NCBI RefSeq assembly: GCF_050624435.1
Contig: NC_134534.1
Span: 64,751,501-64,815,500, forward strand
Reading direction: 5' to 3'
Source of the DNA: Tenrec ecaudatus
Lineage: Eukaryota; Chordata; Mammalia; Afrosoricida; Tenrecidae
DNA length: 64,000 nucleotides
Under the pieces are notes generated by a model that was given only the letters and a program-made list of their open reading frames with translations, had not been told where the DNA came from and searched no databases. Position numbers and translations under genes: made by a program. Every line of letters begins with the position of its first letter. Position 1 is the stretch's first letter. Positions 43,530-54,829 of the stretch are shown piece after piece.

Positions 43530-43985
43530 ATAGCATTTAGCCAGGAATGTGAAGTTGAGAAAGATTTTATTGGGGCAGGGAAAGAACTCCTGGAGGGGAA
43601 GGGAGAGCAGAGAAAGGGACAGGGGCATCTTGAGGCCCCAGGCAGGTTCCAAGACTAAACGAGTTAGGTCGTGCCTGGTAGTGAGGCGATGGGACATTTA
43701 TAGGGTTTGAGCCAAGGATGTATGTGCTGATAAGAGGAAGGAGGGCCTTCTGGTGCTACAGTTACAGGGTCTGAGTCAGGATGTGGTCTGTGAGTAAATC
43801 ATCCTGGAACGCCGAGGGAAAGGGCTGTACAGACCCAGCCCAGAGACATAAGCTCCTTGGAACGCTGGAGGCAGGGACTGCACAGTCCAGCCCTGGCCTT
43901 GAGAGGTGGGGGCGGGGGGCGCACAGTCCAGCAGGCTATCTTTCGGGAGAGCTGGGGGAAATGGCTGCATGGTCTGGACCATGAT
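43530..43985 (-). mobile_element. retroviral-type LTR fossil
   Basis: On the minus strand it has a TATA-like 'ttataaatgtccc' and a 'ccccaataaaatctttctcaac' polyadenylation signal followed by a U5-like end: the layout of an ERV1-type LTR. No adjoining gag, pol or env is recognised. Family not named. Confidence 0.5.
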
Positions 43986-43989
43986 ATGA

Positions 43990-44479
43990 GTCCACTACTA
44001 AAAGGAGAAACACCAATTAAAGAAATCTAAGGGACCGATTCCTGAACAAAAGGGGAGAAGGCTACCTACCTGCCATATGTCGCCTCCCTATTGTGCACCT
44101 CACAGAGCCACCTTGGAGGAGGGAACCTCACATAGTCTGGGGTCACTTCTTCAAGAGGGGGTTAATGGGAGAAGACTGTCCACTTAAGGATAAACAACAT
44201 CAAAACAAGCTGGGACAAATCAATGGGTCCCCCATAGGAATGGAAGGAGAACCTTGCCAAAAATTTAAATCAAGACCAGAGGAGAGGAGCATCTACATTT
44301 TGGAGGAGGCACACATAGTTCTGTTAGTGAGTATGGTGGGTGACTGGGGAGAAGTAACTTCCCAATGGGGATGGTATGCTAAACAATGGACCAGATTTTA
44401 TGTTCCTGGGTAGACACTAGGAATACGTTTCTACCCAACCCTCAGTGAATCACTCCATGGACTATGCTCCATGATGACC
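43990..44479. other. unresolved, possibly the 5' part of LR2
   Basis: Non-coding purine-rich sequence leading into LR2 without a visible boundary. The 5' limit of LR2 could lie anywhere in this stretch. Confidence 0.3.
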
Positions 44480-46200
44480 TTGGATGCTGACCTTGCATAA
44501 CCCAGAAGCTACACCAGAAGGACTTAACATAGAGGTTCGGTTGAATGAATTAAGCCCTGCTGCTCCCTTGTACTGAAGATGGGTACTTGGATGGGAGTCG
44601 AAGTAGAGAGGGGCCACCCCAGGGTTGTGGAAGAAGTGGCAGTCATTAGACCTTGGGGAGAACCCCCAGCTCGGTGAGTATCCAATTGAAAAGGACCCAG
44701 ACTCACCATATAGTTAGTACCTTGGTGCCCCACCCCCTCAGTGATATGACAGGTTTTGATCTGTTGGGAAGGAATCTGCACTTGGAAGAACTGCCAGGAA
44801 GTTTCCCCCTGGCACCAATTCGCATACTTAGGGTAAACAGAGCTCAGTCCAATGGGAGATATAACTGGGTAGGGCAACACCTCATCGGTTGTGGGTCAAG
44901 GTGGAACATGGTCTCTTCATACTGCCAGTGCCTGGAGTCCTGTGTCATTGGGAAAATTGATGATGTCATCAGTGTAATGGCCTTATGCCCCAGAGGGATG
45001 ATTGACAATGTTTTACATTTTGGTTTCGAGGGGGTTTTGTTTACCTGTCTTAAGTTTTTTGTTTTGCTTTGTTTTGTTGGATGGTTGGTTTGGTGTTATA
45101 ATTGGTCTTATGGAGTTTTGAATTGGTCATAATACGACCGCCAAAGCAATCCTGAGTCATGAATATCCCGTGGACAATCAGATGGATTCTGGGCTTCTAC
45201 TTAACTCTAGCCCCAATCCAAGAACAGTTAGTTCTGATAAGATGGCCCTGCTCAATACTCACCTTCATGAAATAATCACTGAAGATAAGGGTATTACAGC
45301 AAAGTGTGGTGAAGAAAACGGATGGTGGCCAGCTATCAAACAGAATAGTGTCTGAGATCTTAAAGGCTTGTATTCAAAACAAGCAGCCATCTAAGTGAGG
45401 TGTCATCTACATCCACACAGAAACACATACCAGCCTGCGTGATCCAAAGATGACAATGACAAAATTCAAACGTGCAAAAGGGAAAAGTGTCAGAGCTTAA
45501 AATGCAACCACCCAATTAGTAGACAGCTATGGAGGACAGTGGGACTCCAAAGCCCATCGAGTCAGATTAAGCCTCTGGCAGGTCCCCTCAAGCCAGAGGC
45601 AACATTCTCAAACAGCTTTATTATCAGATAGAGATCACTGTATATTAATCATGCTAGATTGAACTTGACAGTTGGTCAGTTGAACTTCCTCCTGACCCTA
45701 CCTGAAATTGTTCTGGGTTCGAGTACTTCCAACTTGTTCCAGGACAAAAACTTCTTCCCTGGCTTTTAAATATTGATGATGGCCTTTTCTTTCTCACTCA
45801 TTATTTGTATTTTTATCTTTATAATATGATTATTTTATCCTTACCACTTTATGTTGGTTTTGATTTTATTGCTTCTGCTGGGTTTTCCAGTTTGTGAAGC
45901 ACAGGAGTGGATGCGTAGAGATAATAACTGATGAAAGTGATATAAGGGTTGAGAGAGGGAGATAGCGGGTTGAGGGGATTTCTTTTTATTTTTTTAGGGG
46001 ATTTCTGAATCAAGCAATACATGTGGACATGGGGAGGGAGCACTAGAACTGATTGCGATTACATAACATATTTTTTAATTGATTTAACCATAAGGGGGAA
46101 AATGTTCTAAAATTGATTGTGGTCATGATTGTACAATACTGCTTGATATGATGGAACTAATGAATTGATGATATGTGAATTATGCACCAATAAAACTGTG
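44480..46200 (+). mobile_element. LR2 retroposon, long copy
   Basis: Order: a leader ('ggttcggttgaatgaattaag', 'cagtgcctggagtcctgtgtc'), a T-rich stretch (45010-45120), the core shared with LR1 (45290-45440, 'gtgtggtgaagaaaacggatgg'), then a tail differing from LR1 ('ttccctggcttttaaatatt', 'gattgtggtcatgattgtac') and ending 'gcaccaataaaactgtggg'. Some open frames exist by chance, but none is shared between copies. Confidence 0.7.
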
Positions 46201-46429
46201 GGGAAGAAAGTGACCAATATGGCACTAAATTTTTATTGATTAAATTTTTTTTAAGAGAAAAGCCTAGATTGTGGCCTCAAAATATCATTTCCAACTCAAA
46301 GGGGCAAGGACTCCTTAGAGAATTAACCTGATTCCAGGACTGAAGCAGAAAATATCTAAGGTGAGGCTGAAACATCTTTTCATATTAGATAGCCAATTTG
46401 AAGATGGCCCCATTGACTAAAGTTGGGTG

Positions 46430-46810
46430 CAATCATTTCTTACTGTTGTAACAAACTTGGTGGCTTAGTACAATGCAAATTTATTTACTCATAGTTCTGG
46501 AAGTCAGATGTTTAAAAAAAAACATCCGTTTTAGTAATGTTGTCAGTGTTAATTCCTTCTGAAGGCTCTAAAGGGAGGGTTTGTTCCTTCTCCTTCCCAG
46601 CTTCAAATGCTCACCTTGATTCCTTGGGTTGTGCCCTCTACCTACGTCTTCAAAGCCCATCATTCCAATCTCTACATTCATCATCACAATACCTTCACCT
46701 CGGAAACCCTGCTTCCTTCCTTTGAGGACTCCTGTAGTCTATCAACAGACTTGTAGAATCAGGCTAATCTGTCTAGTTCAAGATCCTTAATCATACCTTC
46801 AAGGTCTCTT
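46430..46810 (-). mobile_element. MLT1-like LTR fragment
   Basis: 'tactgttgtaacaaacttggtggctta', 'gcaaatttatttactcatagttctgg' and 'aattccttctgaaggctct' are the antisense of the conserved MLT1 3' half. Ancient fossil. Confidence 0.65.
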
Positions 46811-46899
46811 TTGCCATCTTGGGAAATGGTGTGAAAGTCACTGTCCGCCTTGAGCTTGAGTACAGAGAAGAATCCGACACCACTTCTGCCCAAGGATAA

Positions 46900-47400
46900 C
46901 TCCTGCGATACAGAGGTCAGACATGCCTCCAACTTCTTTGACCCTGTTCTGACACCAGGTATCCCTCCCATAACATTCTACTTCTTTCCTGAGTTTGGGT
47001 GATTCTTTGCAATGGCCACACAGAACTCACAGATCTTGTCTATGGCTATGGGGTTCGCTGGAGAGGTTAACAGGCTGCAAAATGTTAAGGATGCAGGTGT
47101 TTTGTCTGCAGCACCTCTCCTCAGGCTTGTCTCTCCCTGGTTCTTTGCCTCTCAGACGCTGGTCTGTTGACGTCGGCCTCGTTCTTAGAACCAGGAAGCC
47201 CACCAGCCACACTGCCTCACATTCTGGGCACAGCAACTCTGCTCTGTCTCATGGTCTTGGTGTTGCCACCACTGGTACCTCTATTTCCTCCTCCACCACA
47301 GGCAGGGATCTAAGATACATTTTCCTCGGGTGGGAGTTTCAGAGTCATACCAAGAAATTTAACTTTGCTACATTATATAAAGGGCTAGAGATTCAAACAT
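46900..47400 (-). mobile_element. LTR-like fossil, uncertain
   Basis: 'ttctttgcaatggccacacagaactcac' resembles the antisense end of some ERVL/ERV1 LTRs. The rest is unresolved non-coding sequence. Confidence 0.3.
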
Positions 47401-47448
47401 GAATATCTGCCAGAGGGGGACCCTTAGTCAATTTACCACAGTGTGACT

Positions 47449-47656
47449 ATAAACCAAACTCACCGCCATCAAGCTAATTCTGACTCATGGCGACGCTACA
47501 GGACAGGGTAGAATTTTCCCTATGGATTTCTGAGACTGTAACCTTTTATGGGAGTAGAAATCCTCGTTTTTCTTCCTGGAGCAGCTGGTAGCTTTGAACT
47601 GTTGACCTTACAGTTAGCAGCCCAACATGTAACCAGTACACGACAAGGGCTCCCCC
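47449..47656 (-). mobile_element. AfroSINE
   Basis: 'accaaactcaccgccatcaag', 'tctgactcatggcgacgctac', 'tatgggagtagaaatcctc', 'gttagcagcccaacatgtaac'. Full-length, minus strand. Confidence 0.9.
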
Positions 47657-48065
47657 AGTGTGACTATATGAACACTAATAAGATAATAACTGCAATGAAT
47701 GTTAAAACATCAAATATGTTGTAATTAATAGTTTAATTAGGTATAATTGGTCATTAGCAGATAATACTGGGAAATCAATTCTATTTTGAAAATTGTAAAT
47801 AAAAGGAAAGAATCAAGCATTTATCATGACTTTTATGTACAAACTGAACTTCTATGTAACCAACTAGTAGAGAGTAATAAGCTTTTCATGTCTTCTTGTA
47901 CTTTTCTATGTAAAAAGAGTATTCTAGCTAATAGATAAAAATAAATAAAAGAATATAACCATTTGAAACACTTAATATGTTAGGTGATCTAGGCATTGAG
48001 TATCAGGGTTGTTAACATCACCAAGAGAGAAGCAAAAAGACCTATGAACCTACTGATGGAAAAAC
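47657..48065. other. AT-rich intergenic sequence, nothing recognised
   Basis: No supported gene or repeat. Confidence 0.4.
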
Positions 48066-48603
48066 AGTGTGGTAGCTGGCCTCTAAAATTGCTCCCAATG
48101 ATCCTCACTTCCTGGTATTCATATCCCTCTGTAGCCCCCTCCAACCCAAATACAAACACAATGAATAAGTGAGATTTGCGTGACCAACAAAAGATTGTTT
48201 TTACAATATCTTACAACATGTCCATGGTAAGTCATAAATGACATTGTAACTTTCACCTTGATCTCTTTTGGATTGCTCGCTCTGGGGGAAACAAGCAGTT
48301 CTAATAAAGTGATCCATGTGGTAAGAAACAGGTTTCCTGACAAAAGCCAGCACCAATTTGACAGTAATATATCAACGACCTCTCTTGGAAGAATGCCCTC
48401 CTGCTTTAGTCAAGCCTTCAGATGACAGCAATATGAGCTGACAGTTTGACTACATCCTCATCCGAAACCCTGAGTTTGAACCACCCTGAACTGAACTGTT
48501 TCTAAATTCATAGGCATAGGGCAATACTATAAATGCCTGTTGCTATTTTAAATCTCTACATTTTAGAGTAATTTTTGGTAGAGCAATAGATAATTAATAC
48601 AAA
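48066..48603 (+). mobile_element. MLT1-like LTR
   Basis: 'gtagctggcctctaaaattgctcccaatgatcc', 'cttcctggtattcatatccc' and the end 'gagcaatagataattaatac'. Same family as 21480-23190. Ancient fossil. Confidence 0.6.
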
Positions 48604-48957
48604 TTATATCATCTAAGAAGTAGCCTTATCTGAAGTAATAAAATCTGGATCTGGAAAGCTGAGATATAACTACAAATCTATCAGAAGTACAGAAGTCAGC
48701 GTAGCATGTTAAATGACACCATGAGGAGGTAATAAGAAAAAACTAGACCTTGGGGAGATCTACAGGACAGCAGCTTCCTCACTTCCAAGGGAAACAGATA
48801 CAAACAGTAAAAGAAATGGAGAGGCCCAGCTCACGGATTAGAAAAGTCTTAAAAGGCATTTCAACAATTACAATGTGTGAAGCCTATTTGGATAGTGGTC
48901 CAAAATGTTAAAAAAAAAATAACTGAACAATATTTGAACAGACTAGATGTTTGATTA

Positions 48958-49162
48958 ATTAAATTCACTGCCTTCAAAACAATTCTAAATCATTGCAAAA
49001 TTCTAGGACAGTGTAGATCTGCCCCTGTGGACTTCTGAGACTGTAACTGTTTATAGAAGTAGAAACTTCATCTCTTTCCCATGGTACAGCTGCTGGCTTT
49101 GAACTGCTAACCTTGTGGTTAGCAGCCTAACCAGTACCCCACTCTGCCACCAGGGCTCCTGA
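48958..49162 (-). mobile_element. AfroSINE
   Basis: 'aaattcactgccttcaaaac', 'tagatctgcccctgtggac', 'ggttagcagcctaacc', 'ccaccagggctcct'. Full-length, minus strand. Confidence 0.88.
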
Positions 49163-49210
49163 TGAAGTAAAAGAACTGTACAGAAAGTTTCAAAGGGCAG
49201 CTTAAAAAGA

Positions 49211-49226
49211 CAAAGTGAAGTATTTC
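49211..49226. repeat. target-site duplication of the SLC25A5 retrocopy, left copy
   Basis: caaagtgaagtatttc, repeated exactly at 50462-50477. Confidence 0.95.
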
Positions 49227-50461
49227 TTTTTTTTTCTGTTTCAGATATTATTTCTTCAAATTTGTTTATTTATTAGGAGTGACTGAAATAAAAAATAGAA
49301 TTGAGTCCCATCATCATGATGATCATCGTGGAAATGGCTTTAAGAGAAAGCTGGTCGGATGAATATTATTGCTTCCCGTTTTCAACCAGTAGGTAGTTGC
49401 CATTGATCTAGACAGCCAACCGTCTGCCAAGAATGCCTGAAACATGTTACATAATACAACATGCCCATTCACAGGGGAACCCACTAGGAAATAACTTATG
49501 TGTACTTCTTGATTTCATCGTACAAGACCAGCACAAAGGCACCACCCATGCCTCTGAGCACATTGGACCAGGCGCCCTTGACGAACGCTTTGCTCCCTTC
49601 ATCCCGAGCGATCTTCCTCCAGCAGTCCAGCGTGCCGGTGTCCATGCTATCAGTTCCTTTGCGCCCCGACTGCATCCGCATTCGGCGACGAACGGTGTCC
49701 AATGGGTAGGAAGTCACCCAGCCACGGCTGTGACGGACCATGCAATCATCCAGCTGACGAAGATGTGGTGTTCTTGGGATCCGGAAGCATTCCCCTTGCG
49801 GGGTCATAGATGCCAAGTCGGCAGCCCGGTTGATGATCATTCCCTGCACAGACACGGGGAAGCCCTGGGACAGGCCCCCAATCCCATCAGACTTGGTGAT
49901 TTTAACCAAGCAGTCACCGAGGCCTTTGAACTCCCGTTCGGCGCCGGCTTTGCCCACATCAGTGCTAGACAGGTACGGGCTAAATCAAGAGGGTACACAA
50001 AGCACAAAGATGTGGCCCCCGCGGCACCGCCCGATGCCAGGTTCCCTGCAATGTAGCGCCAGAACTGGGTCCTCTTGTCCACACCACCCAGGAAGATCTG
50101 CTCGTTTTTATCTTTGAAGGCAAAGTTGAGAGCCTGGGTGGGGAAGTGTCGGATGACATTGGCCAGGTTACGACGCCAGAAAGACAGGACTCCCTGCTCC
50201 TTGGGGATACGAACCACACAATCGATGATGCCCTTGTACTGCTTATCTGCGGTGATTTGCTTGCTGGCGGGCTGCACCTGCAGGAGCAGCTTGACCCGTT
50301 CGATGGGCGCTATCACCGTCTTGGGGATGGCCACGGCCACTCCACCTGCCAAGAAGTCCTTGGCGAAGGACACAGCGGCATCTGTCATGTTGGAAGAGAA
50401 TGAGGCGACAGGCGACCGCTTAGATGAAACAGGAACCGGCTTTGACTCCAGGGCTCTGGGC
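49227..50461 (-). pseudogene. SLC25A5: SLC25A5 (ADP/ATP translocase 2) processed pseudogene
   Basis: An intronless minus-strand copy. The reading starts at 50388 with [20 protein letters not shown] and ends near 49496 with [16 protein letters not shown], both close to human ANT2. The mitochondrial carrier signature [12 protein letters not shown] is intact. The frame shifts after [14 protein letters not shown] near 49955, and the segment after GMIINRAA (about 49835 to 49710) is out of frame again before [11 protein letters not shown] resumes. The 5' UTR reaches 50461. The 3' UTR contains AATAAATAAA (about 49262-49271 on the opposite text) and an A-tail at 49227-49235. The parent is an inner-membrane ADP/ATP exchanger; this copy cannot make it. 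Confidence 0.96.
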
Positions 50462-50477
50462 CAAAGTGAAGTATTTC
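50462..50477. repeat. target-site duplication of the SLC25A5 retrocopy, right copy
   Basis: Exact match of 49211-49226, showing L1-type integration of the retrocopy. Confidence 0.95.
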
Positions 50478-50559
50478 AATGAAATGTGCAATGACCTACA
50501 GACAGAAAATTTAAAAAGTATATCTTAAGCTGAAAATTTTAAAATGAAGAAGAAATGTA

Positions 50560-52460
50560 AGCTTCCAATTGCATTATTAAGAGATTGTATGGGCAACATC
50601 TTGAACGATGCAGGAAGCATCAAAGGAAGATGGAAAGATGCAGTCACCGTACTAAAAAGAACTGGTCAGTCAACATTCCACCATTTCAAAACGCAGCATA
50701 TCAGCCAGAAACCATGGCACTGAGAGATCAGCTCGGGCTGCGCTGAGGGCGATAGCCAAAAACAAGTTTCCAGGAATGGATGAAATATCAATGGAAATGT
50801 TTCAACAAGCTATTAAGGCACAGGAAGCACTTACCCACCCATGCCAAGGAATCTGGACGACAGCCAACTACCGGGCCAACTGACTGGAAGAGACTGAAAT
50901 GTGCACCCAGTCCAAAGAAAGGTGACTCAAGGGAATACACAAATTATACTATCATTGATATCACACGCAAGTAACATTTTTGCTAAATATCATTCAACGA
51001 CCGTTGCGGCAATGCATTGCCAGAGATTCAGGCTGCATTCACAAGAGGACATGGAATAAGGGACATCTTTGCGGATGTCAGATGGACTTTGGCTAAAAGC
51101 AGAGAATACCAGAAATATGTCCACTTGTGTCTTATTGCTTATGCCAAGGCATTTGACTGTGTGAATTAAAGCAAACTATGGATAGCCTTAAGAAGCCTAG
51201 GAATTTCCAAACATTTAAGCGTGCTCCTGCAGAGCCTGCACATGGATCAAGAGATAGTCGAGCAAACAGAACAAGGGAGTGCTGTACCGTTTAAAATCAA
51301 GAAAGGTTTGCGTCAGGGTTGTCTCCTTTCACCATACTTATTCAGTCTGCATGCTGGGCAGATAATCAAAGAAGCTGGACTACATGAAGAAGAACTCAGT
51401 ATCGGTATTGGAACAAGGCTTATTAATAACTTGGAATCTGCAGATGGAACAACCTTGCTTGCTGAAAGTAAGGACTCGGAGCACTTGCTGATGAAGATCA
51501 AGGATTGCAGCCTTCAATATGCATTACAACTCGATTTAAAGAAAACCAAACTCCTTACAACTAGACGAATAGGTAACATAACGATAAATGGAGAAAAGGG
51601 TGAGTCTGTCAAGGATTTCATCTTGCTTGGATCCACAATAATGCTCATGGAAACATTAGTCAAGAGATCAAATGACACGTTGCATTGTGTAAATCTGCTG
51701 CACATGAACTTCTGTACAGTGTTGAAGAGCCAAGACATTACTTTGAGGACTAAAGTGCACATGATACAAGCCATGGTATTTTCTTTGTTGTATTAATAAA
51801 TCATTTTATTGGGGCACTTACAACTCCTATAACAATCCATATTTCTATTGTGTCAAGCACATTTGTACATGTTTCCACCATCCTTTTCAAAACATTTTCT
51901 TTCTACTTGAGCCCTTAGTATCAGCTCCTCAATTTTTTCTCCCTCCATCATGAACCCGTGATAAATGATAAATGATTATTATTTTCAGATGAGCCATAGT
52001 ATTTTCATTCGTGTAATATGCATGTGGAAATTGGGCATTGAATAAGGCAAACAGAAGAAGAATCAATGCATTTAGATGATGGTGCTGGTGAAGAATATGG
52101 AAACTGCCCTGGACTGCCAAAACAACCAACAACTCTGTCTTGGAAGAACAGAGGCTCCTTAGACACAGAGATTTACAGCCAGATGGCTCCTTAGACACAA
52201 GGATGGTGAGACTTTGTTTCATAGACTTTGGATGTGTTATCAGGAGAGATTAGTCCTTAGAGAAGGGCATCTTGCTTGGTAAAGTAGAGGGGCATCGAAA
52301 AAGAAGACCTTCGGCAGGATGGATTGGCACAGTGGCTGCAATATGGTTTCAAACCTAGTAACAGTTGTGAGGGTGGTGCAGTAGGGAAGTATTTGGTTCT
52401 GTTGGACATCGGGTCACTGAGTTAGAATGGACCTGACAGCACCCAGCAACACCAGGTGTT
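50560..52460 (+). mobile_element. RTE (BovB-like) LINE, broken, interrupted by LR1
   Basis: The longest open part (51221-51796) gives LLQSLHMDQEIVEQTEQGSA, KKGLRQGCLLSPYLFSLHA, LINNLESADGTTLLAESK and a C-terminal LGSTIMLMETL: the RTE reverse transcriptase palm (RQGCxLSPYLF) and the YADD-region equivalent, here ADGTT instead of ADDTT, a likely catalytic loss. The 5' part (50600-51220) matches the region before it with stops. After LR1 (51784-51991) the element continues to 'ctgacagcacccagcaacacc'. Truncated at the 5' end: no endonuclease is seen. Confidence 0.9.
51784..51991 (-). mobile_element. LR1 3' end inserted in the RTE LINE
   Basis: Short antisense LR1 tail flanked by a 15 bp duplication of the LINE (agccatggtattttc at 51769-51783 and agccatagtattttc at 51992-52006). 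Confidence 0.88.
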
Positions 52461-52489
52461 TGATAACATTAGGAAGGTTTTTTAAGGTA

Positions 52490-52690
52490 TAATGTTGATA
52501 TTGTTGTCACTCAGCATAGTATCTTCCAAATCCATCCATGCCATAAGGTGTTTGACAGTTTCCTCATTATTGTTTAGGGCTGTGTAGGATTCCATTGTGT
52601 GTATGTACCCAAGTTTATTTATCCATTCCTCCACTGATGGACATTGAGGTTATTTCCATCTATTTCCCACTCTGTCTAAGGTCTTCACCC
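52490..52690 (-). mobile_element. L1 LINE 3' fragment
   Basis: 'aggattccattgtgtgtatgtacc', 'ttatttatccattcctccactgatggac' and 'ggttatttccatc' are antisense L1 ORF2-end words. Confidence 0.7.
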
Positions 52691-52699
52691 CTGATCTTG

Positions 52700-53369
52700 T
52701 AGAGCTATTAAATAAAAGATTTAAGAAAGAAATGCTAGGATGCTGCTTTGAAAATAACAGAAGGCAAGTGGCTAGAGTCTAGAGATAAACAATACTGACC
52801 ACGGCTAGGTAATTGTTGAACATGGAGACAAGGGTCTGGTGGAAGCATAGGACTCGTTGTACTCTTCCATCTCCATTCCTATGTTTGAATTTTTTTTATA
52901 AACCTCGCATAAGCAAGGTCTCGAAAAATTGGTTGATGACTCAGAGTTGTTTCTCTCCACAGAAATCTTTAGTAAAAGGTGAAAGATTTATACAATCTGA
53001 AGCGACACCAGAGTATCCTATGTTTGTAAAGAGAAAAGCAGCAGTTAAATAAAATTCTTCTGACAGCATAAGAACACATTTTAAGCAACTATATCCAAGC
53101 CAAGTCAGTCATTAATACTTAAAGGCCATTTTGCACTTTTGCTTTCAAACGCTGAGGCCTTTTTTGTCCAGTGGAATTGCCTGAAGATAAAGGATTGCAA
53201 TGACATGTGTGATTGCCCAGGGTGGACTAAGACCCAGATGCCATCACCGACAGCGGAGACTCGTCATCTTCCCGCTGCCTACAGAGGGTAATGGCATGGC
53301 AGGGAAGAGGGGTGGACATTTTCCCTCCTTACCTCAGTCGGAGTTGCTTCTGTTGTCTTATTTCCATGA
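52700..53369. other. intergenic sequence, nothing recognised
   Basis: No supported gene or repeat. Confidence 0.4.
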
Positions 53370-54790
53370 TGTAGCCCCATGTGTGCTGATCCTTTTCTGT
53401 ATCTTATTCTTGTTTTTGACTTTGTTGTTGTATGGGTGAAAGTGCATCCAGCAAATTTGTTTTCCCTTCAGCCCTGTATACACATTTTATTTCATTACAT
53501 TTGCTGCAATCCCCTCAGTGGAAAAGCACTCTTCCCTCTTCCTACTTGGATTCCCTGTTTTCCACTTACCCATCTTTCCTGCCCCTGGGAACATCCTTCT
53601 TCTAAACTTGCATTTTGGACGAGTGCTGCCCTTTGGGTCTCTGCAGAGAAAGTTCTTCACAGATGTTATTGTTCATTTTGTAGGTCGGTCTATTCTTCTG
53701 CTGAAAGGCAATCTTGGTGATTGGGTTGAGTTCTGGTTTAAAAGGTATCTAAGGTCCATAGTGTTAGGGGTTCTTTCTATCTCTACTGGACCAGTCAGTG
53801 TGGTCTTTTTTATTATTGTGAATATGTTCTACTTATTTTTCTCCTTCCTTGTTTTCTTTTTTAATCAGTTGGGATTTAATACATATAACATTTCATTCCA
53901 TATTTCAATCATGTCAAATAGAATTGTACAATTTCTATCACAGTCCGTTTCCAACCACCTTGTCTCCCACTTTGTGTTGGGTCTTCAACTGGGACCCGAA
54001 TCGGAGTGGTCAGTAATAGCTGCGGAACAGCATCTAGTCCTGTAGTCTCAGGCTGGTGGAGGCAATTGTGTTCTTGTATTCTGGTACTCCATTTGTTCCT
54101 CTGAGACTGATTTTCTTCATTCTTCTTTACTCTAGAAGAAAGACGAAACTGGTCATACTTTACACGGCCAGTCTCCAGCTTTTTAAAAAATATCTTTTCC
54201 CCTCGTGTCTTTGCCCCACTATACCCACAACCATCAAAGTATGGGGGGATTTTGGTATATAAACCTTGATTATTCTTTTTGTTTTGTTTTCTAACAGTGG
54301 TCTCATGCAATGTTTGTCTTTCTATGACTGACTAGTTTCACGTGGCATGATATATTTCAAATCCATCCATATCATGAGGTATTTGACACTTTCATCATTA
54401 TTGTTCAGTGGTGTGTAGTATTCCATTGTGTGTATGTACCCAAGTTTATTTAGTCATTTCCCCACTGACAGGCCTTTAGGTTATTTCCATCTATTTGCTG
54501 TTGTGAATAGCACTGTGATAAACATGTGCATGTATATCTGTTCGTGTTTGCTCCGTGTTTCTCCAGGGTGTATACAGAGTAGAGGGGTTGTTAGGTCATA
54601 TGACATTTCCATTCCCATTTTTTGGAGGAAGTCCATGGCACTTTCTACGGTAGTTTACGGTTTGGCAGCCCCACCGGCAGCGTATAAACATTTCTATCTC
54701 TGCACAATCTCTCCAGCTATAATATTCTGTGGGGTTTTTGGTGGGTGTTTTGTTTTTTTAACTTGGCTATCAGTGCAGGAGTCAGGTGGC
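53370..54790 (-). mobile_element. L1 LINE 3' part
   Basis: The right half (54300-54790) is clear antisense L1 ORF2 end: 'ttccattgtgtgtatgtaccc', 'cactgacaggcctttaggttatttcc', 'ttgctgttgtgaatagcactg'. The left half would be its 3' UTR on the minus strand, less certain. Old and 5'-truncated. Confidence 0.55.
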
Positions 54791-54829
54791 TCCTCATTGT
54801 TGTTTTGACTTCCCTCTCTTGACTGGCTT

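Noticed and set aside
44653-45132. 159-codon open frame in LR2
   Set aside because: No counterpart in the other LR2 copy, and the end is translated T-rich sequence.
49433-50056. 207-codon open frame on the plus strand
   Set aside because: It is the antisense shadow of the SLC25A5 pseudogene.
49837-50388. Functional ADP/ATP translocase gene
   Set aside because: No introns, frame breaks in the second and third repeat, a poly(A) tail and target duplications show a processed pseudogene.
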